DNA of 62,914 bases from Pirellulales bacterium (GCA_019745975.1 JAIESQ010000123.1:1-62914), one strand, 5' to 3'; positions 36,243 to 45,864 are shown, counted from the first letter of the stretch. The notes: a model not told the origin generated them from the letters alone. Numbers and translations: made by a program.

Positions 36243-37688
36243 TTAAGTCGCCAGAATGTCGTAGATCGGCCGGCCACCGTGCGCGATCGGGATCGGGCGG
36301 TTGACCTGGTCGGGCAGGGTCATCGCCGGATCGATGCCCAGGCACTGGTAGATCGTGGCGCAGATGTCGCCGGTGCTGACGGGATTCTCCTTGACGAAGG
36401 CCGCCTGCTTGTCCGACGCACCATAGATGGCGCCGCCACGGATGCCCGCCCCGGCCAGCACGACCGAATAGCAATAGGTCCAATGATCGCGCCCAGCGCG
36501 GGCGTTGATCTTGGGGGTTCGCCCCATGTCGCTCATCACGACGACGAGGGTTTCGTCCAACAGACCGCGCGCTTCGAGATCCTCGAGCAGCGCCGAATAG
36601 GTTTGGTCGAAACAGGGCAGGTTGTACTCCTTGAGCACGGCGCAATTGCGCTCGTGCAGATCCCAGCATTCGTATTGCAATTTGAGGCGTTCCCAGTAGC
36701 AGTCCCAGGTGACGTTGACAAACCGCACGCCCGCCTCGACCAGTTTGCGGGCCACGAGGGTGCTCTGGCCGAAGAGCGTCCGACCGTACCGGTCGCGCAA
36801 TCGCGGCTCCTCGGCTTCGAGATCGAAGACGGCTTTGACCGGGCCGGAAGTGAGGATGTCGAACGCGCGGCGCCGATGCCGGTCGAAGCTGGCGACCGTT
36901 TGCTGGCTGTCGAGTTGGCGTAGGCGACGATCGATCTGATCGACCAGGCCGCGGCGTTCGTCGAAGCGGTCGATGGTGATCGCTTCCGGCAGATCGCTAT
37001 GCGGCAGCCGCGGCTGACCTCGCAGCGGCTGAGCATGATAAGGCGTGTCAGGCGGAGTATCGACGTACGGGCTGCACTCGGTGAACATCGGATCGTAGCG
37101 CTTACCCAACATGCCGGCATACGGCCCGGGGCGTACGATCGATTGTCCCCAGCCCAAGTAGCACGGCATGTACACGTAGGCGGGCAGGCCGCTGGCGCCG
37201 TCGTTCAAGTACTCGCACACCGAGCCCATGCTGGGCGGGTAGCTATCCTTGGTAGTGACGATGTTGTCGAGCATCGCCTCGTAGCCGGTGTAGCTGGGGA
37301 GCGGATTGTGGCAGCCGGCCTGATGATTCACGCTGCGCACGATGGCGGCGCGGTGCATCCAGCGAGCCGACCGCGGCAGGTGCTCGCTGATTTGCACGCC
37401 GGAGGCCGACGTGGCGATCGGCTGAAACTCGCCACGCACATCGGCCGGCGCGGCCGGTTTGAGATCGAACATGTCTTGGGTGGGCGCGCCGCCCAGCAGA
37501 TAGAGCACGATCACACTCTTCGCCTTGCCGGGGCGCGGCACCGCGGCGCCGACTGCGCGGGCCTCTTCCGCGGCCAGCAGGCGGGGCAAGGTCATGCCCG
37601 ACAGGAGGGCCAAGCCCCCGGCCCGCAGCGTTTCGCGGCGTGTGAAGCCATCGCAGCAGCGACGCGGGGAACCGAGCATCGTGAGCAT
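36243..37688 (-). CDS. Tat-exported DUF1501 protein
   Basis: A 481-residue protein of the DUF1501 family (sulfatase-like alkaline-phosphatase fold), abundant in planctomycetes. A twin-arginine signal (FTRRETLRAGGLALLSGMTL) is followed by the family opening KSVIVLYLLGGAPTQDMFDL, then MHRAAIVRSVNHQAGCHNPL, LTSG, SDMGRTPKINARAGRDHWTY and GGAIYGASDK near the C terminus. AAGGA lies 8 bases before the ATG at 37688; a second ATG follows at 37679. DUF1501 genes are usually paired with a DUF1549/DUF1553 (PSD1) gene, which is absent here. Confidence 0.93.
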   Translation of the reverse strand: MLTMLGSPRRCCDGFTRRETLRAGGLALLSGMTLPRLLAAEEARAVGAAVPRPGKAKSVIVLYLLGGAPTQDMFDLKPAAPADVRGEFQPIATSASGVQISEHLPRSARWMHRAAIVRSVNHQAGCHNPLPSYTGYEAMLDNIVTTKDSYPPSMGSVCEYLNDGASGLPAYVYMPCYLGWGQSIVRPGPYAGMLGKRYDPMFTECSPYVDTPPDTPYHAQPLRGQPRLPHSDLPEAITIDRFDERRGLVDQIDRRLRQLDSQQTVASFDRHRRRAFDILTSGPVKAVFDLEAEEPRLRDRYGRTLFGQSTLVARKLVEAGVRFVNVTWDCYWERLKLQYECWDLHERNCAVLKEYNLPCFDQTYSALLEDLEARGLLDETLVVVMSDMGRTPKINARAGRDHWTYCYSVVLAGAGIRGGAIYGASDKQAAFVKENPVSTGDICATIYQCLGIDPAMTLPDQVNRPIPIAHGGRPIYDILAT

Positions 37689-37896
37689 GGAACCGGTCCT
37701 TCGCTACGAGCAAGTTCGGGCACGGCCGCGAGAATCGCCGCGCCGCAGGCACGACGTGTCGTCAAGATAGCCGTTCGCCGAATTCAACGCCACCATGGGC
37801 GGGTGGAGCGAGTGGAGGCGCTTTAGTACGAGTTTATAGGGGCGTTTCGCGCGTGCGACGCGAACCGGTCACGCAAGCGCTTCGATCGAGGCCGCT

Positions 37897-38574
37897 TCAC
37901 TCCAAATCGAACACGCCGGCGTTCTGGCCGACGAACGGGTTCGTGCGCCGCTCGGTTCCCACCGTCGTCGGATCGCCGTGACCGGTGAGCACCACGGTGT
38001 CGTCGGGCAAAGTGAAGAGCTTGTCGTGAATGCCCTGCGACAATTGCTTGAAGCTGCCGCCGGGAAAATCGGTTCGCCCGACGCTGCCGGCAAAGAGCAC
38101 GTCGCCGCCGAAGACGAGTATGGGTTCTACGTCGCGACAGATAAGCACGATGTGCCCGCTCGAATGCCCGGGAATCTCGCGGACCTCGAGCCGGAAGCCG
38201 GCCGCCTCGAACACGTCTCCTTCGTCGAGTAGTTGATCGGCCGGCGGGCTGGTGATCGCGAAGCCAAAGCCACGCGAGAGATTCTGGGCCGCACTGGCGA
38301 GCTTAGGCTCGTCGCCGCGACCGATCACCAACGGACAATCGGGCCAGCGTCGTTTCAAGTCGGCATTGCCGGCGATGTGATCGGCATGGCCGTGCGTGTT
38401 GATGATCGCTGCGGGTGTCAGGCGATGTTCGTCGAGATAGTCGAGAATCAAGTTCGGCTCGAGCCCTGGATCGACGACAAGGCAATCATCGCGACCTTCG
38501 AGATGGGCGACGTAGCAGTTCTGATCGACGGGCATCGAGACGATGCGTTCGAGGTGCAATCGAGGAGCAGGCAC
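37897..38574 (-). CDS. Metallo-beta-lactamase-fold hydrolase (glyoxalase II-like)
   Basis: A 225-residue (or shorter) MBL-fold protein. The metal site T-H-G-H-A-D-H (INTHGHADHIAGNADL), the next His in IPGHSSGHIVLICRD, Asp in VFGGDVLFAGSVGRTDFPGG and the last His in VVLTGHGDPTTVGTERRTNP are all present, so two-metal chemistry is expected. The latter motifs are typical of the YcbL/glyoxalase II-like group acting on thioesters. The start is uncertain: homologues begin just before LERIV, so the GTG at 38574 (GGATC about 10 bases upstream) or TTG at 38559 is preferred to the ATG at 38535. Confidence 0.85.
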   Translation of the reverse strand: MPAPRLHLERIVSMPVDQNCYVAHLEGRDDCLVVDPGLEPNLILDYLDEHRLTPAAIINTHGHADHIAGNADLKRRWPDCPLVIGRGDEPKLASAAQNLSRGFGFAITSPPADQLLDEGDVFEAAGFRLEVREIPGHSSGHIVLICRDVEPILVFGGDVLFAGSVGRTDFPGGSFKQLSQGIHDKLFTLPDDTVVLTGHGDPTTVGTERRTNPFVGQNAGVFDLE

Positions 38575-38951
38575 GGCGAAGATCCAATCGATGTGAAGAC
38601 TCAGAAGGGCCGACGGAATGCGCCATACGCGCAAAGCTTGTCGCCCGTGGCGATTGTGAGCGAGCCCTTGCCGCTTGGGTAAGGCTTGCGAGCGATTGTA
38701 AGTTTCTCCGCGCCGCGCGACGAGTGGGCGTCGGTTCGCGCGACCGTATTGCGCATCTTCTGATCGACGCAAGGTGCTGAATTCAAGTGACTTCGAAACG
38801 TGGTCGCGTGATCGCCACGTACCGCATCGCTGCGACGGCATGAGGTTTGCCCCGGCCCGGCGGGCCCCTTGCGCCCTCGGCTTTTGCAGCGGAATGCTGT
38901 GGTAGCGGGGCTGGCGCACCCGATGAAACGCTACAGAGATGGGAGTTTACG
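38575..38951. other. Intergenic stretch, nothing recognised
   Basis: Divergent spacer between the MBL hydrolase and the DUF1571 gene. The minus frame is open through most of it but has no family resemblance. No repeat or clear promoter was seen. Confidence 0.35.
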
Positions 38952-39935
38952 ATGGCTGCTAGCAAGCGCAGAACGAATCTGATGCGAGGCTGCGGCGCCG
39001 CTGCCGTGGGCCTGTTGCTGGCGTCTCCGACCTGGGGGCAGGGCGGCGGGACGACGACTCCCTACTCGGGTTACAACGCGGGTGCTACGGCGGCGCAAGT
39101 TCCCACGGCACAGCCGGCAACGACCGCCTCACAACCCGGCGGCCAGCCGGCGTATCGTATCGCCCAGGCTCCAGCGGCCGGGGCGACCGAACAACAATTG
39201 GCGACGGTTCAATCGCCAAATATCGTCACCCAAGGGGCCGCCGGCGAGCATCCGTTAATGCCAGCGCTGCGTTGGGCCCACGAAGGGGTAGGGCGGATTA
39301 GCCAGATTCAGGATTACTCGTGCACGATGTACAAGCGCGAGCGCGTCGACGGCGTGGTAGGCGACTATCAGGCGATGTACGTCAAGGTCCGGCATCAGCC
39401 CTTTAGCGTGTACATGTACTTCCTTAGCCCGGCCGACATCAAAGGGCAGGAAGTCATCTGGGTCAAAGGAGTCAACGACAACAAGTTGCAGGCGCACGCC
39501 GTCGGCATCAAGAACGTGGTGGGCACCGTGTCGCTCAACCCGACCGGCCAGATCGCCATGCGGGGCAATCGCTATCCGATCACCGAGGTCGGCATCCTCA
39601 ATCTCGTTGAGCGGCTGATTCAGGTTGGCGAGAAGGACGCGCAATACGGCGAATGCGAAGTGCGCTTCCAGAAAGCAAAGATCGGCGGCCGGCCGGCGAC
39701 CTGCATTCAGGTGGTTCACCCGGTGCCGCGGAGGAACTTCTTGTTTCATCTGGCGCGGATTTTTGTCGACGACGAGTTGAATCTGCCGATTCGCTACGAA
39801 TCGTACAGTTGGCCGTCGCAGCCGGGCGGGCAACCGGAACTGCTTGAAGAGTACACCTATCAGAACTTCAAACTCAACAACGGCTTCACCGACCAGGATT
39901 TCGACACCCGGAACCCGAAGTACGGGTTTCGGTAG
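38952..39935 (+). CDS. Exported DUF1571 protein
   Basis: A 327-residue exported protein. The signal peptide is at residues 1-30 (LMRGCGAAAVGLLLASPTWG), followed by a Thr/Gln/Ala/Pro-rich linker to about residue 95. The folded domain begins HPLMPALRWAHEGVGRISQI and contains DYSCTMYKRERVDG, VRHQPFSVYMYFLSPADIKG, GQEVIWVKGVNDNKLQAHAV and a C-terminal YTYQNFKLNNGFTDQDFDTR, the pattern of DUF1571 proteins. Similar folds are related to LolA/outer-membrane lipoprotein carriers, which is a possible but unproven role. The ATG at 38952 has GGGAG 6 bases upstream. Confidence 0.85.
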   Translation: MAASKRRTNLMRGCGAAAVGLLLASPTWGQGGGTTTPYSGYNAGATAAQVPTAQPATTASQPGGQPAYRIAQAPAAGATEQQLATVQSPNIVTQGAAGEHPLMPALRWAHEGVGRISQIQDYSCTMYKRERVDGVVGDYQAMYVKVRHQPFSVYMYFLSPADIKGQEVIWVKGVNDNKLQAHAVGIKNVVGTVSLNPTGQIAMRGNRYPITEVGILNLVERLIQVGEKDAQYGECEVRFQKAKIGGRPATCIQVVHPVPRRNFLFHLARIFVDDELNLPIRYESYSWPSQPGGQPELLEEYTYQNFKLNNGFTDQDFDTRNPKYGFR

Positions 39936-39963
39936 TCCTGACCTCCGCTCCTCATCTCCTTGT

Positions 39964-40473
39964 TCAACGAACGGCGCGACGAATCGCGTCGACCAGTGCT
40001 GCCAGCGTACTGGCATCGTTCATGCGATGTTCGTCGCCGACGACGACCAGCGCCACGGCGTCGAGCCCGCTGGTGGCTGCCAATTGGCGGCTGTCTTCCA
40101 GCGGAATCAATTCATCGGCCGCCGAGTGCAGGATGATCGTCGCCGGCGGCACGCTCGTCGCAGTTCCCCAGCGTCGCCAGGCCGGCGCGATGAGCACCAA
40201 GGGGGTCCCGCGCAAGTGGCAGTTCATGGCCACCGCCCCGCCGCGTGACGAGCCGACAACAACGTCGGGTCGTTTCTCGTCAAAGGCCCCCTGGGCGATC
40301 TCGACCGAGTGGGCGAAGTCGTTGTCGGCAAGCGGCGGGTTGTCGACTTCGAAGCCCTGCGAGGCGAGATACTGCGGTTTCAGTCCGCCGGGCCGCGCAC
40401 CGAAGCCGTGCAAATACAACACGCGGATTCTGCCTGGGTTCGCGTCGCGAGTAGCGGTCGGGCTGGTGGACAT
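39964..40473 (-). CDS. YqiA-like alpha/beta hydrolase (esterase)
   Basis: A 169-residue small alpha/beta hydrolase. It starts IRVLYLHGFGARPGGLKPQY (oxyanion loop HGF). The nucleophile is Ser76 in VVGSSRGGAVAM, the acid Asp120 in ILHSAADELIPLEDS and the base His149 in VVGDEHRMND. The size matches the YqiA/UPF0227 esterase group, which lacks a lid domain. It is convergent with the DUF1571 gene; the substrate is unknown. Confidence 0.88.
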   Translation of the reverse strand: MSTSPTATRDANPGRIRVLYLHGFGARPGGLKPQYLASQGFEVDNPPLADNDFAHSVEIAQGAFDEKRPDVVVGSSRGGAVAMNCHLRGTPLVLIAPAWRRWGTATSVPPATIILHSAADELIPLEDSRQLAATSGLDAVALVVVGDEHRMNDASTLAALVDAIRRAVR

Positions 40474-40578
40474 GGTGATAGTTTAAGTCGGCACCTTGCA
40501 AACCGTGGAGAGTCGGCCTGCGTGGGGGGCCCGACCCGGCTTGGCGCGCCGGCCTCCGCGACGTTCAATGAACTCGCC

Positions 40579-41757
40579 ATGAACACGCTTTCTACGATTT
40601 CGGTCGATCAAGGCTGCGGCGAATCGCCAGTAGGCAGTGGCGGAACCAGTGGCCTCCATATTCTGGTCCAGGGATCCGCGGAATCATCGCCCCGCCCGGC
40701 GAGTTCGATCCGGCCATTGAAGATCGGTCCTTTGGTCGTCGATCCACCGGTTCTACAGGCACCCATGGCGGGCTTTACCAACTATGCCTTCCGCCAGATC
40801 GTGCGCGAGTTCGGTGGCGCGGGCTTGCAAGCCACGGAGATGATCAGCGCCAAAGGCTTCTTGTGGCGCGAGGAGCACGAGACCGAATTGCCCGACCGGC
40901 TCTGGGGCGTGGCCGACGAACCTCGCCCGCTGGCAGTGCAGATTTGGGACAACGACCCCGGGCTGTTGGCGGCGGTCGGCGCGCGGCTTGCGCACGTCTT
41001 TCGTGTCAGCGTCGTCGACATCAATTTTGGCTGCCCGGTCCGGCAGCTCACCGAAAAAGCGCACAGCGGTTCGTACCTGCTGAAGTTCCCCGATCGCGTG
41101 GGTTCGATCGTCGAGCGCGTGGTGCGGGCGTGCGCGCCAACGCCGGTGACCGCCAAGATTCGGCTCGGCTGCACGCGTGACCGGATCGTAGCCAACGAAG
41201 TGGCGCAGGTTGTCGAAGAAGCGGGTGGGGCAGCGCTGACCGTGCATGGCCGAACCGCGCAGGACTTTTTTCAAGGCTCTGCCGACTGGGAGCGGATCGC
41301 AGCCATCAAGCCACACTTGAAGAAGATTCCGTTGATCGGCAACGGCGACCTCGACTCGGTCGACAAAGTGCTGCACGCGCTAGCGACCTATGATGTCGAC
41401 GGCGTAATGATCGCCCGGGCGGCGCTCGGCAAGCCGTGGCTGTTTCGACAAGTGCAAGCGGCCTTGGCGGGCGAGTCGATTCCACCCGACTTGAGCCTGG
41501 CCGAACAGCGGGGGCTCATGCTGCACCACTATGACCTGGTGATCTCCCGCTTTGGGGTCGAAAAAGGGACAATCCTGATGCGCAAGTACGCTTGCTGCTA
41601 TGCTCAAGGGAAGCCGGGCGCGAGGGACTTTCGCTCGCGCGTGTCGCGCGTGGCCTCGGCCCCGGAATTTCACGAAGTCGTCGACCGCTATTTTCCTCGC
41701 GGCGACCATGCCGCAGGCGCTACACAAGCTGATCTTGGCAGCGGGCTCGAAGATTAA
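40579..41757 (+). CDS. tRNA-dihydrouridine synthase
   Basis: Reduces uridine in the D-loop of tRNA with FMN and NADPH. A 392-residue protein: FMN-binding opening LQAPMAGFTNYAFRQIVREF, the catalytic Cys152 in VVDINFGCPVRQLTEK, then PVTAKIRLGCTRD, ALTVHGRTAQDFFQGSADWE and PLIGNGDLDSVDKVLHALAT, which all fit the Dus family. The C-terminal helical tRNA-binding part has RKYACCYAQGKPGARDFR. The N-terminal 45 residues before IGPLVVDPPVL are low complexity and not needed, so the ATG at 40579 may be upstream of the true start. Which subtype (DusA, B or C) is not clear. Confidence 0.93.
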   Translation: MNTLSTISVDQGCGESPVGSGGTSGLHILVQGSAESSPRPASSIRPLKIGPLVVDPPVLQAPMAGFTNYAFRQIVREFGGAGLQATEMISAKGFLWREEHETELPDRLWGVADEPRPLAVQIWDNDPGLLAAVGARLAHVFRVSVVDINFGCPVRQLTEKAHSGSYLLKFPDRVGSIVERVVRACAPTPVTAKIRLGCTRDRIVANEVAQVVEEAGGAALTVHGRTAQDFFQGSADWERIAAIKPHLKKIPLIGNGDLDSVDKVLHALATYDVDGVMIARAALGKPWLFRQVQAALAGESIPPDLSLAEQRGLMLHHYDLVISRFGVEKGTILMRKYACCYAQGKPGARDFRSRVSRVASAPEFHEVVDRYFPRGDHAAGATQADLGSGLED

Positions 41758-41792
41758 TTGATCGAGGTCGTTGGCTTCGCTGAGGGTGCGGA

Positions 41793-43619
41793 TTGCTGGG
41801 ACCAGTTTTTAGCCGGGCGTGGACAACGCTCCCTCGACGCGGCAGGTTCTATCTACTGCGCGCCGGTTGGCCCGCCGCGCTCTTGGGGTTAATGCTGGCT
41901 GCCTGGCTGGTGGTGGCGGGCACTCAAGTCGTGCGCAACACCGGCGATTTCGCGCGCTTCGGCGGGATGCTGTTCGAAGCCCTCGCGCCGCTGCAATTGG
42001 CGCTCGTCGTATTCCTGGCGGCGATCCTGGCCGCGACGTCCGTGGCCGCCGAAAAAGATCGCCGCACGCTCGATTTGCTGTTGTTGAGCGAACTATCAAG
42101 CGCGCAGTTCGTGCTGGGCAAACTGTGTGGCGTGCTGCTCGAGGTGCTGGCCGTCGTCGCCGCGGCGGCGCCGCTGTTCTGGCTCTGGCTGTTGTTCGGC
42201 GGCATCGGCGTCGATCAGATCGCCCGTGCGCTGTTGGTGACCGTGGCGACCGCCGTGGTTGCGGGGAGCTTGGGGTCGACGATTGCCTTATGGCGCGACA
42301 AGACTTTTCAGACGCTGGCCATCACGGCAATCCTCCTCGTGTTGTGGCTGGTGTTCTGGGAAGTGGTGGCGCTGGGCGGGTTGGGCGCAAGCTTCGGCCA
42401 GATGTCGGCGGGCGATGCGGCGGTGGTCTTCAGCCCGTGGCGCGCGATTCTGGCGGCGACGCGCCCGCGCGACCCGCGATCCGCGACCGAGCTATTCTCG
42501 ATCGATCCGGTGTGGTATTTCGCCGGGGCGGCTTTTTTGGGGGCCGTGCTTCTCAACGCCTGGGGAATCGCACGCTTTCGAGTCTGGAATCCGCCGCGCG
42601 AGGTCGACGAGCGGCCCGGCGCGTTCACGCCACGCGAAGCACTGGTGCGCCCAAGCGGCGGCGGGGCGCGCGACATGGTCGAAGTCTGGTCGGCGGCCAC
42701 GCATGCCGAAACTCCGCCAACCGCCGCTGAAAGCGCCCCCGGGACAACTCGACCTGTCTGGGATCAACCTGTCTTGTGGCGCGAGATGCGCACCTGGGCG
42801 TATGGCCGCAAAGTTCTGTTAGTGCGCACCGCCTATCTGGTGTTCTGCGCCCTGGCGATGACGGCGCTGGTGCGGGTTGGCGGGACGGACTCCCGCCTGA
42901 CGCGCGTGCAAGCAGCGGCGCCGCTCGTGCCCTTGGTCGTGCTCAGCCTGGTGCTGGTGAACGCTCAGGCGGTGACGTCGATTACGATGGAGCGCGACAG
43001 CAAGGCCTTTGACTTGCTGCTGGTTACCGATCTGACTCCTAGAGAGTTCGTATTCGGCAAGCTGGTGGGGGTGTTGTACAACACCAAGGAGATGGTGCTC
43101 GTGCCGATGCTGTTGAGCCTGGGGCTGTGTCTCGCCGGGCAGTTGAGCATCGAGAACTTGCTCTACCTGGTGGGGGGCTATCTGGCGCTGGTGGCTTTCG
43201 CGGCCATGCTCGGAGTGCACGCGGGACTGACCTATGAGCACTCGCCGAGCGCCGTGGCAGTAAGCCTGGGGACGGTGTTCTTTTTGTTCGTCGGCGTGGG
43301 GGCCTGCATGCGGGTGATGATCGCGTTCAGCGGGTCGTTCGGCGTGCAAATGCAGCCGTTTTTGGCGTTCATGGGGGGTGGCGGCGTGGGCTTGTTTCTG
43401 GCGCTCGGCGTGCGCAACCCGTCGACGGCGCTGTTGATCGCTTCGCTGGCCTGCCCGTTCGTGACGTTTTTCGCGATCACGAGTTTCCTGCTAGGGCAGA
43501 CGCTGAACGTGTTTCTGGTGACAACGGCGATGTACAGCTTCGCCACGGCGGCGATGTTGGTGCCGGCCATTCACGAGTTCGACGTGACGACGGGCCGGAC
43601 GACGCTGGGCGAAGAGTGA
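41793..43619 (+). CDS. ABC-2 type transporter permease (two halves)
   Basis: A 608-residue polytopic membrane protein. The first half (about 1-250) has the ABC-2 pattern: a TM helix, then ATSVAAEKDRRTLDLLLLSE and SSAQFVLGKLCGVLLEVLAV. The second half (about 320-600) repeats it: NAQAVTSITMERDSKAFDLL, then TDLTPREFVFGKLVGVLYNT. Such E-(K/R)-(D/x)-R-x-T-(L/F)-(D/E)-L-L segments are the conserved cytoplasmic loop of ABC-2 permeases, so the protein is likely a fused dimer. It starts with TTG at 41793, with GAGGG 9 bases upstream. No ATPase gene lies alongside; the DevA ATPase downstream belongs to another operon. Confidence 0.82.
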   Translation: MLGPVFSRAWTTLPRRGRFYLLRAGWPAALLGLMLAAWLVVAGTQVVRNTGDFARFGGMLFEALAPLQLALVVFLAAILAATSVAAEKDRRTLDLLLLSELSSAQFVLGKLCGVLLEVLAVVAAAAPLFWLWLLFGGIGVDQIARALLVTVATAVVAGSLGSTIALWRDKTFQTLAITAILLVLWLVFWEVVALGGLGASFGQMSAGDAAVVFSPWRAILAATRPRDPRSATELFSIDPVWYFAGAAFLGAVLLNAWGIARFRVWNPPREVDERPGAFTPREALVRPSGGGARDMVEVWSAATHAETPPTAAESAPGTTRPVWDQPVLWREMRTWAYGRKVLLVRTAYLVFCALAMTALVRVGGTDSRLTRVQAAAPLVPLVVLSLVLVNAQAVTSITMERDSKAFDLLLVTDLTPREFVFGKLVGVLYNTKEMVLVPMLLSLGLCLAGQLSIENLLYLVGGYLALVAFAAMLGVHAGLTYEHSPSAVAVSLGTVFFLFVGVGACMRVMIAFSGSFGVQMQPFLAFMGGGGVGLFLALGVRNPSTALLIASLACPFVTFFAITSFLLGQTLNVFLVTTAMYSFATAAMLVPAIHEFDVTTGRTTLGEE

Positions 43620-43623
43620 CACG

Positions 43624-44454
43624 GTGCGCCTGGGCTCGAGATCCACACCCGGCGACGCGGAGGACAACTTGTCCGAGGCACTCCCCCTAGTTCCGCCGCC
43701 GCAAACGTCGATCCATGGGTCGTTGGACGGAAGCTGGAGTTGGCGCCGCGGCACGGCGGTGTTTGTTGCGTCGCTGGCGGCGTTGACACTACTGCACTTC
43801 GACGCCCTAGACTCCCCCCCCACTAAAGACCAGGCGATGGGCCTGTGGATGGAGGCCAATTTTCTGGCGGAAAGTGGCTACGACTATGCGGCCTTGTTGC
43901 AACAGCCGGGAGAGTTTCAGGGCGGGCCACGGCTCTATGTAATCTCGGTCCTGCCAACGTTCTTGGCGCTCTTGATGAAGGTCACCACCACTCCACAGGA
44001 TGCAATCTTCGCCTATCACGTCTTCACATTGGCCTGCGCGGCGGTCGTGCTGGCCGTGGTCTTCGAGCTAATCCGGCCAGCGACTAGCACTCTGATCGCC
44101 GTGTTGTGCTGTGGGGCGCTAGCAACAACGCCGGCGTTTAGCGTGCAAGTGGAACTGTGCGGCATGGACGTACCGCTGGCGGCAGTGGTAGCGGTATCGG
44201 CGTGGTGGACGCTACGGGGCAGGCTGTTTCTAGGAGCGGGATCTTCGCTGCTGGCATTTCTGGTTAAACAAAGCGGCATCTTTGTCACCGCCGCGACGCT
44301 CGTGGCAGCACTGTGGCTTGTCGCCAGGCCGGGAAACTCGGCGCCAGTCGTGAGCCGCGGTCGTGCCGTGGTGGCCGCGTTGCTGTGTCTGGTTTTACTG
44401 CTCGCGGAGTTGATCGTGTTCTTTTCAGGCATTAGCGGACTGGGAAGGTTTTGA
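43624..44454 (+). CDS. Glycosyltransferase-like membrane protein, N-terminal part of split gene
   Basis: A 276-residue frame from GTG at 43624. It has one early TM helix (about 43-60), an acidic loop with DQAMGLWMEANFLAESGYDY, and six or seven more helices, including LTLACAAVVLAVVFELIRPA and FLVKQSGIFVTAATLVAALW. The layout recalls ArnT/GT39-type glycosyltransferases acting on lipid-linked sugars. The frame stops at 44454 in the middle of the expected membrane domain and resumes in the same frame at 44518, where further helices and TPRs follow. Two in-frame stops (44452-44454 and about 44515-44517) separate the parts, so this is either a decayed gene, a sequence error pair or two genes. Confidence 0.6.
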   Translation: MRLGSRSTPGDAEDNLSEALPLVPPPQTSIHGSLDGSWSWRRGTAVFVASLAALTLLHFDALDSPPTKDQAMGLWMEANFLAESGYDYAALLQQPGEFQGGPRLYVISVLPTFLALLMKVTTTPQDAIFAYHVFTLACAAVVLAVVFELIRPATSTLIAVLCCGALATTPAFSVQVELCGMDVPLAAVVAVSAWWTLRGRLFLGAGSSLLAFLVKQSGIFVTAATLVAALWLVARPGNSAPVVSRGRAVVAALLCLVLLLAELIVFFSGISGLGRF

Positions 44455-44517
44455 GGCCCGGCGCCCCGACGCGCTCCCGTGAACGCGCGTGCGGCGTTCG
44501 CCTCGATCCAAATGTGA

Positions 44518-45864
44518 TTGTCGATGAACGACGTGCAAAGTCGCTGGCCGGGTTTCGAGTCGGCGCTGTATCTCTGCCCCGACCTGGTGCTGCTGCTGGC
44601 GATCGCCCTGGTGGCGACTTTAGTCGAAGTGCTGCGACCACGTCACTGGCGCGGCCAAGTGCCGCGGTCCAAGTTGCCGACCAATGCGGGCTTTTCCGTC
44701 GCACTGGCTTGGTTGTTCGTGTGCGGCACGCTGGGTTCGACGGCGCTGGTCATGTTTTGTCCAAGGTATCTCTTCCCGGCGCTCGGGTTCCTGTATGTGA
44801 TTCTGGGCTGCGTCGTGTTTGCCAGAATGCCAAGAGCGTTGGCCGTGATCGCGCTGGCGTCAATTGTCGGTGTCAACCTTGCGAATCGGAGCGGGGTCCT
44901 TTATCCACCGCTTGATAGCGGACCGCTGGCGGACAAGCTGCAGTTCGAGAAGTGCCTCGAACGGAGCCATGAGTATCGTGAATTCCACCACTCGAACGTC
45001 AGACTTGCACGCTGGCTGGAGCAACACGCACGTAAAGAGCTGCTTGTCACCATGCACCCCTTCGCGCACTTTCTCGGCCTGCCGCGATTGGGTTACGTGC
45101 GGCAGCCGTTTCGCGGATACTGCCTGGCGCTCGGGCGGGGAGTGGTGCCCGGATTTCAGCCGCTCACCGATTTGCACTCCAACCACGCAATCGATCCACT
45201 ATTTGTGCGCGAGCGGTTCGAGGGCAGATTGGTGACCTTTCCGCCGTGCGAGCCGGGAGACGAGGTCATCCATGACGATCGGTTGACGCCCCCATTGCTG
45301 GCCTTCAAAAAGCGCTGGCGCGACTCGCCGCCACGCGAACCGGCGCGGTTGGCCCGCTGGTACGCCAGGCAGGGTTGGCCAGGAGCAACCCTCGCGGAGC
45401 AGGTCTCGGGGCGCTTGTTCTGCTTGAGCTACACGGGCCGCCCGCGCGACGCGGTGCGGGAGGCGCAGGTCGCCGCGCGCACCCAACCGGCGGATGCCAC
45501 CTTGTTACGCTTGGGGGCGGAACTATCGGCCAATGCGGGAGAGCTCAGCGAGTCGATCGCGCTGGCCGAGCGCTGGCTGGCGCTCGAACCCAAATCACCG
45601 GCCGCCTGCCAGATGTTGGCGCAGTTGCGGCTGCAGCGTGGAGACTCAGCCGGCGCTATCGATTTGCTTACACGCGCGCGATCGGCCGGCGCCGACTCCG
45701 CCGCGGTCTTCGCGCTGCTCGGCTTGGCACACGAACGGCAAGGGAATTGGAGCGAAGCCCAAGAAGCGTACTCCCAGGCCCTCGCGCGTACCAGCGAATC
45801 TCGCGAGCAAGCCCGCGTGACCGAGGCCCTGGAGCGATGTCGCCGGAGAACTGGAGTTCCCTAG
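44518..45864 (+). CDS. Continuation of split gene: TM helices plus C-terminal TPRs
   Basis: A 448-residue frame. It opens with three or four hydrophobic helices (LVLLLAIALVATLVEVLRPR, ALAWLFVCGTLGSTALVMFC, YLFPALGFLYVILGCVVFAR) that would complete the preceding membrane domain, then a soluble part (residues about 130-280), then TPR-like repeats (ARTQPADATLLRLGAELSAN, LEPKSPAACQMLAQLRLQRG, GADSAAVFALLGLAHERQGN). The same order, membrane domain then TPRs, is seen in the two other large membrane proteins of the window. The start is TTG at 44518 or ATG at 44524. It ends 51 bases before the convergent DevA gene. Confidence 0.6.
   Translation: MSMNDVQSRWPGFESALYLCPDLVLLLAIALVATLVEVLRPRHWRGQVPRSKLPTNAGFSVALAWLFVCGTLGSTALVMFCPRYLFPALGFLYVILGCVVFARMPRALAVIALASIVGVNLANRSGVLYPPLDSGPLADKLQFEKCLERSHEYREFHHSNVRLARWLEQHARKELLVTMHPFAHFLGLPRLGYVRQPFRGYCLALGRGVVPGFQPLTDLHSNHAIDPLFVRERFEGRLVTFPPCEPGDEVIHDDRLTPPLLAFKKRWRDSPPREPARLARWYARQGWPGATLAEQVSGRLFCLSYTGRPRDAVREAQVAARTQPADATLLRLGAELSANAGELSESIALAERWLALEPKSPAACQMLAQLRLQRGDSAGAIDLLTRARSAGADSAAVFALLGLAHERQGNWSEAQEAYSQALARTSESREQARVTEALERCRRRTGVP

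Noticed and set aside
36243-37688. DUF1501 gene as part of a PSD1/DUF1549 sulfatase-like pair
   Set aside because: No DUF1549/DUF1553 gene is next to it; the neighbours are a molybdoenzyme and a metallo-hydrolase.
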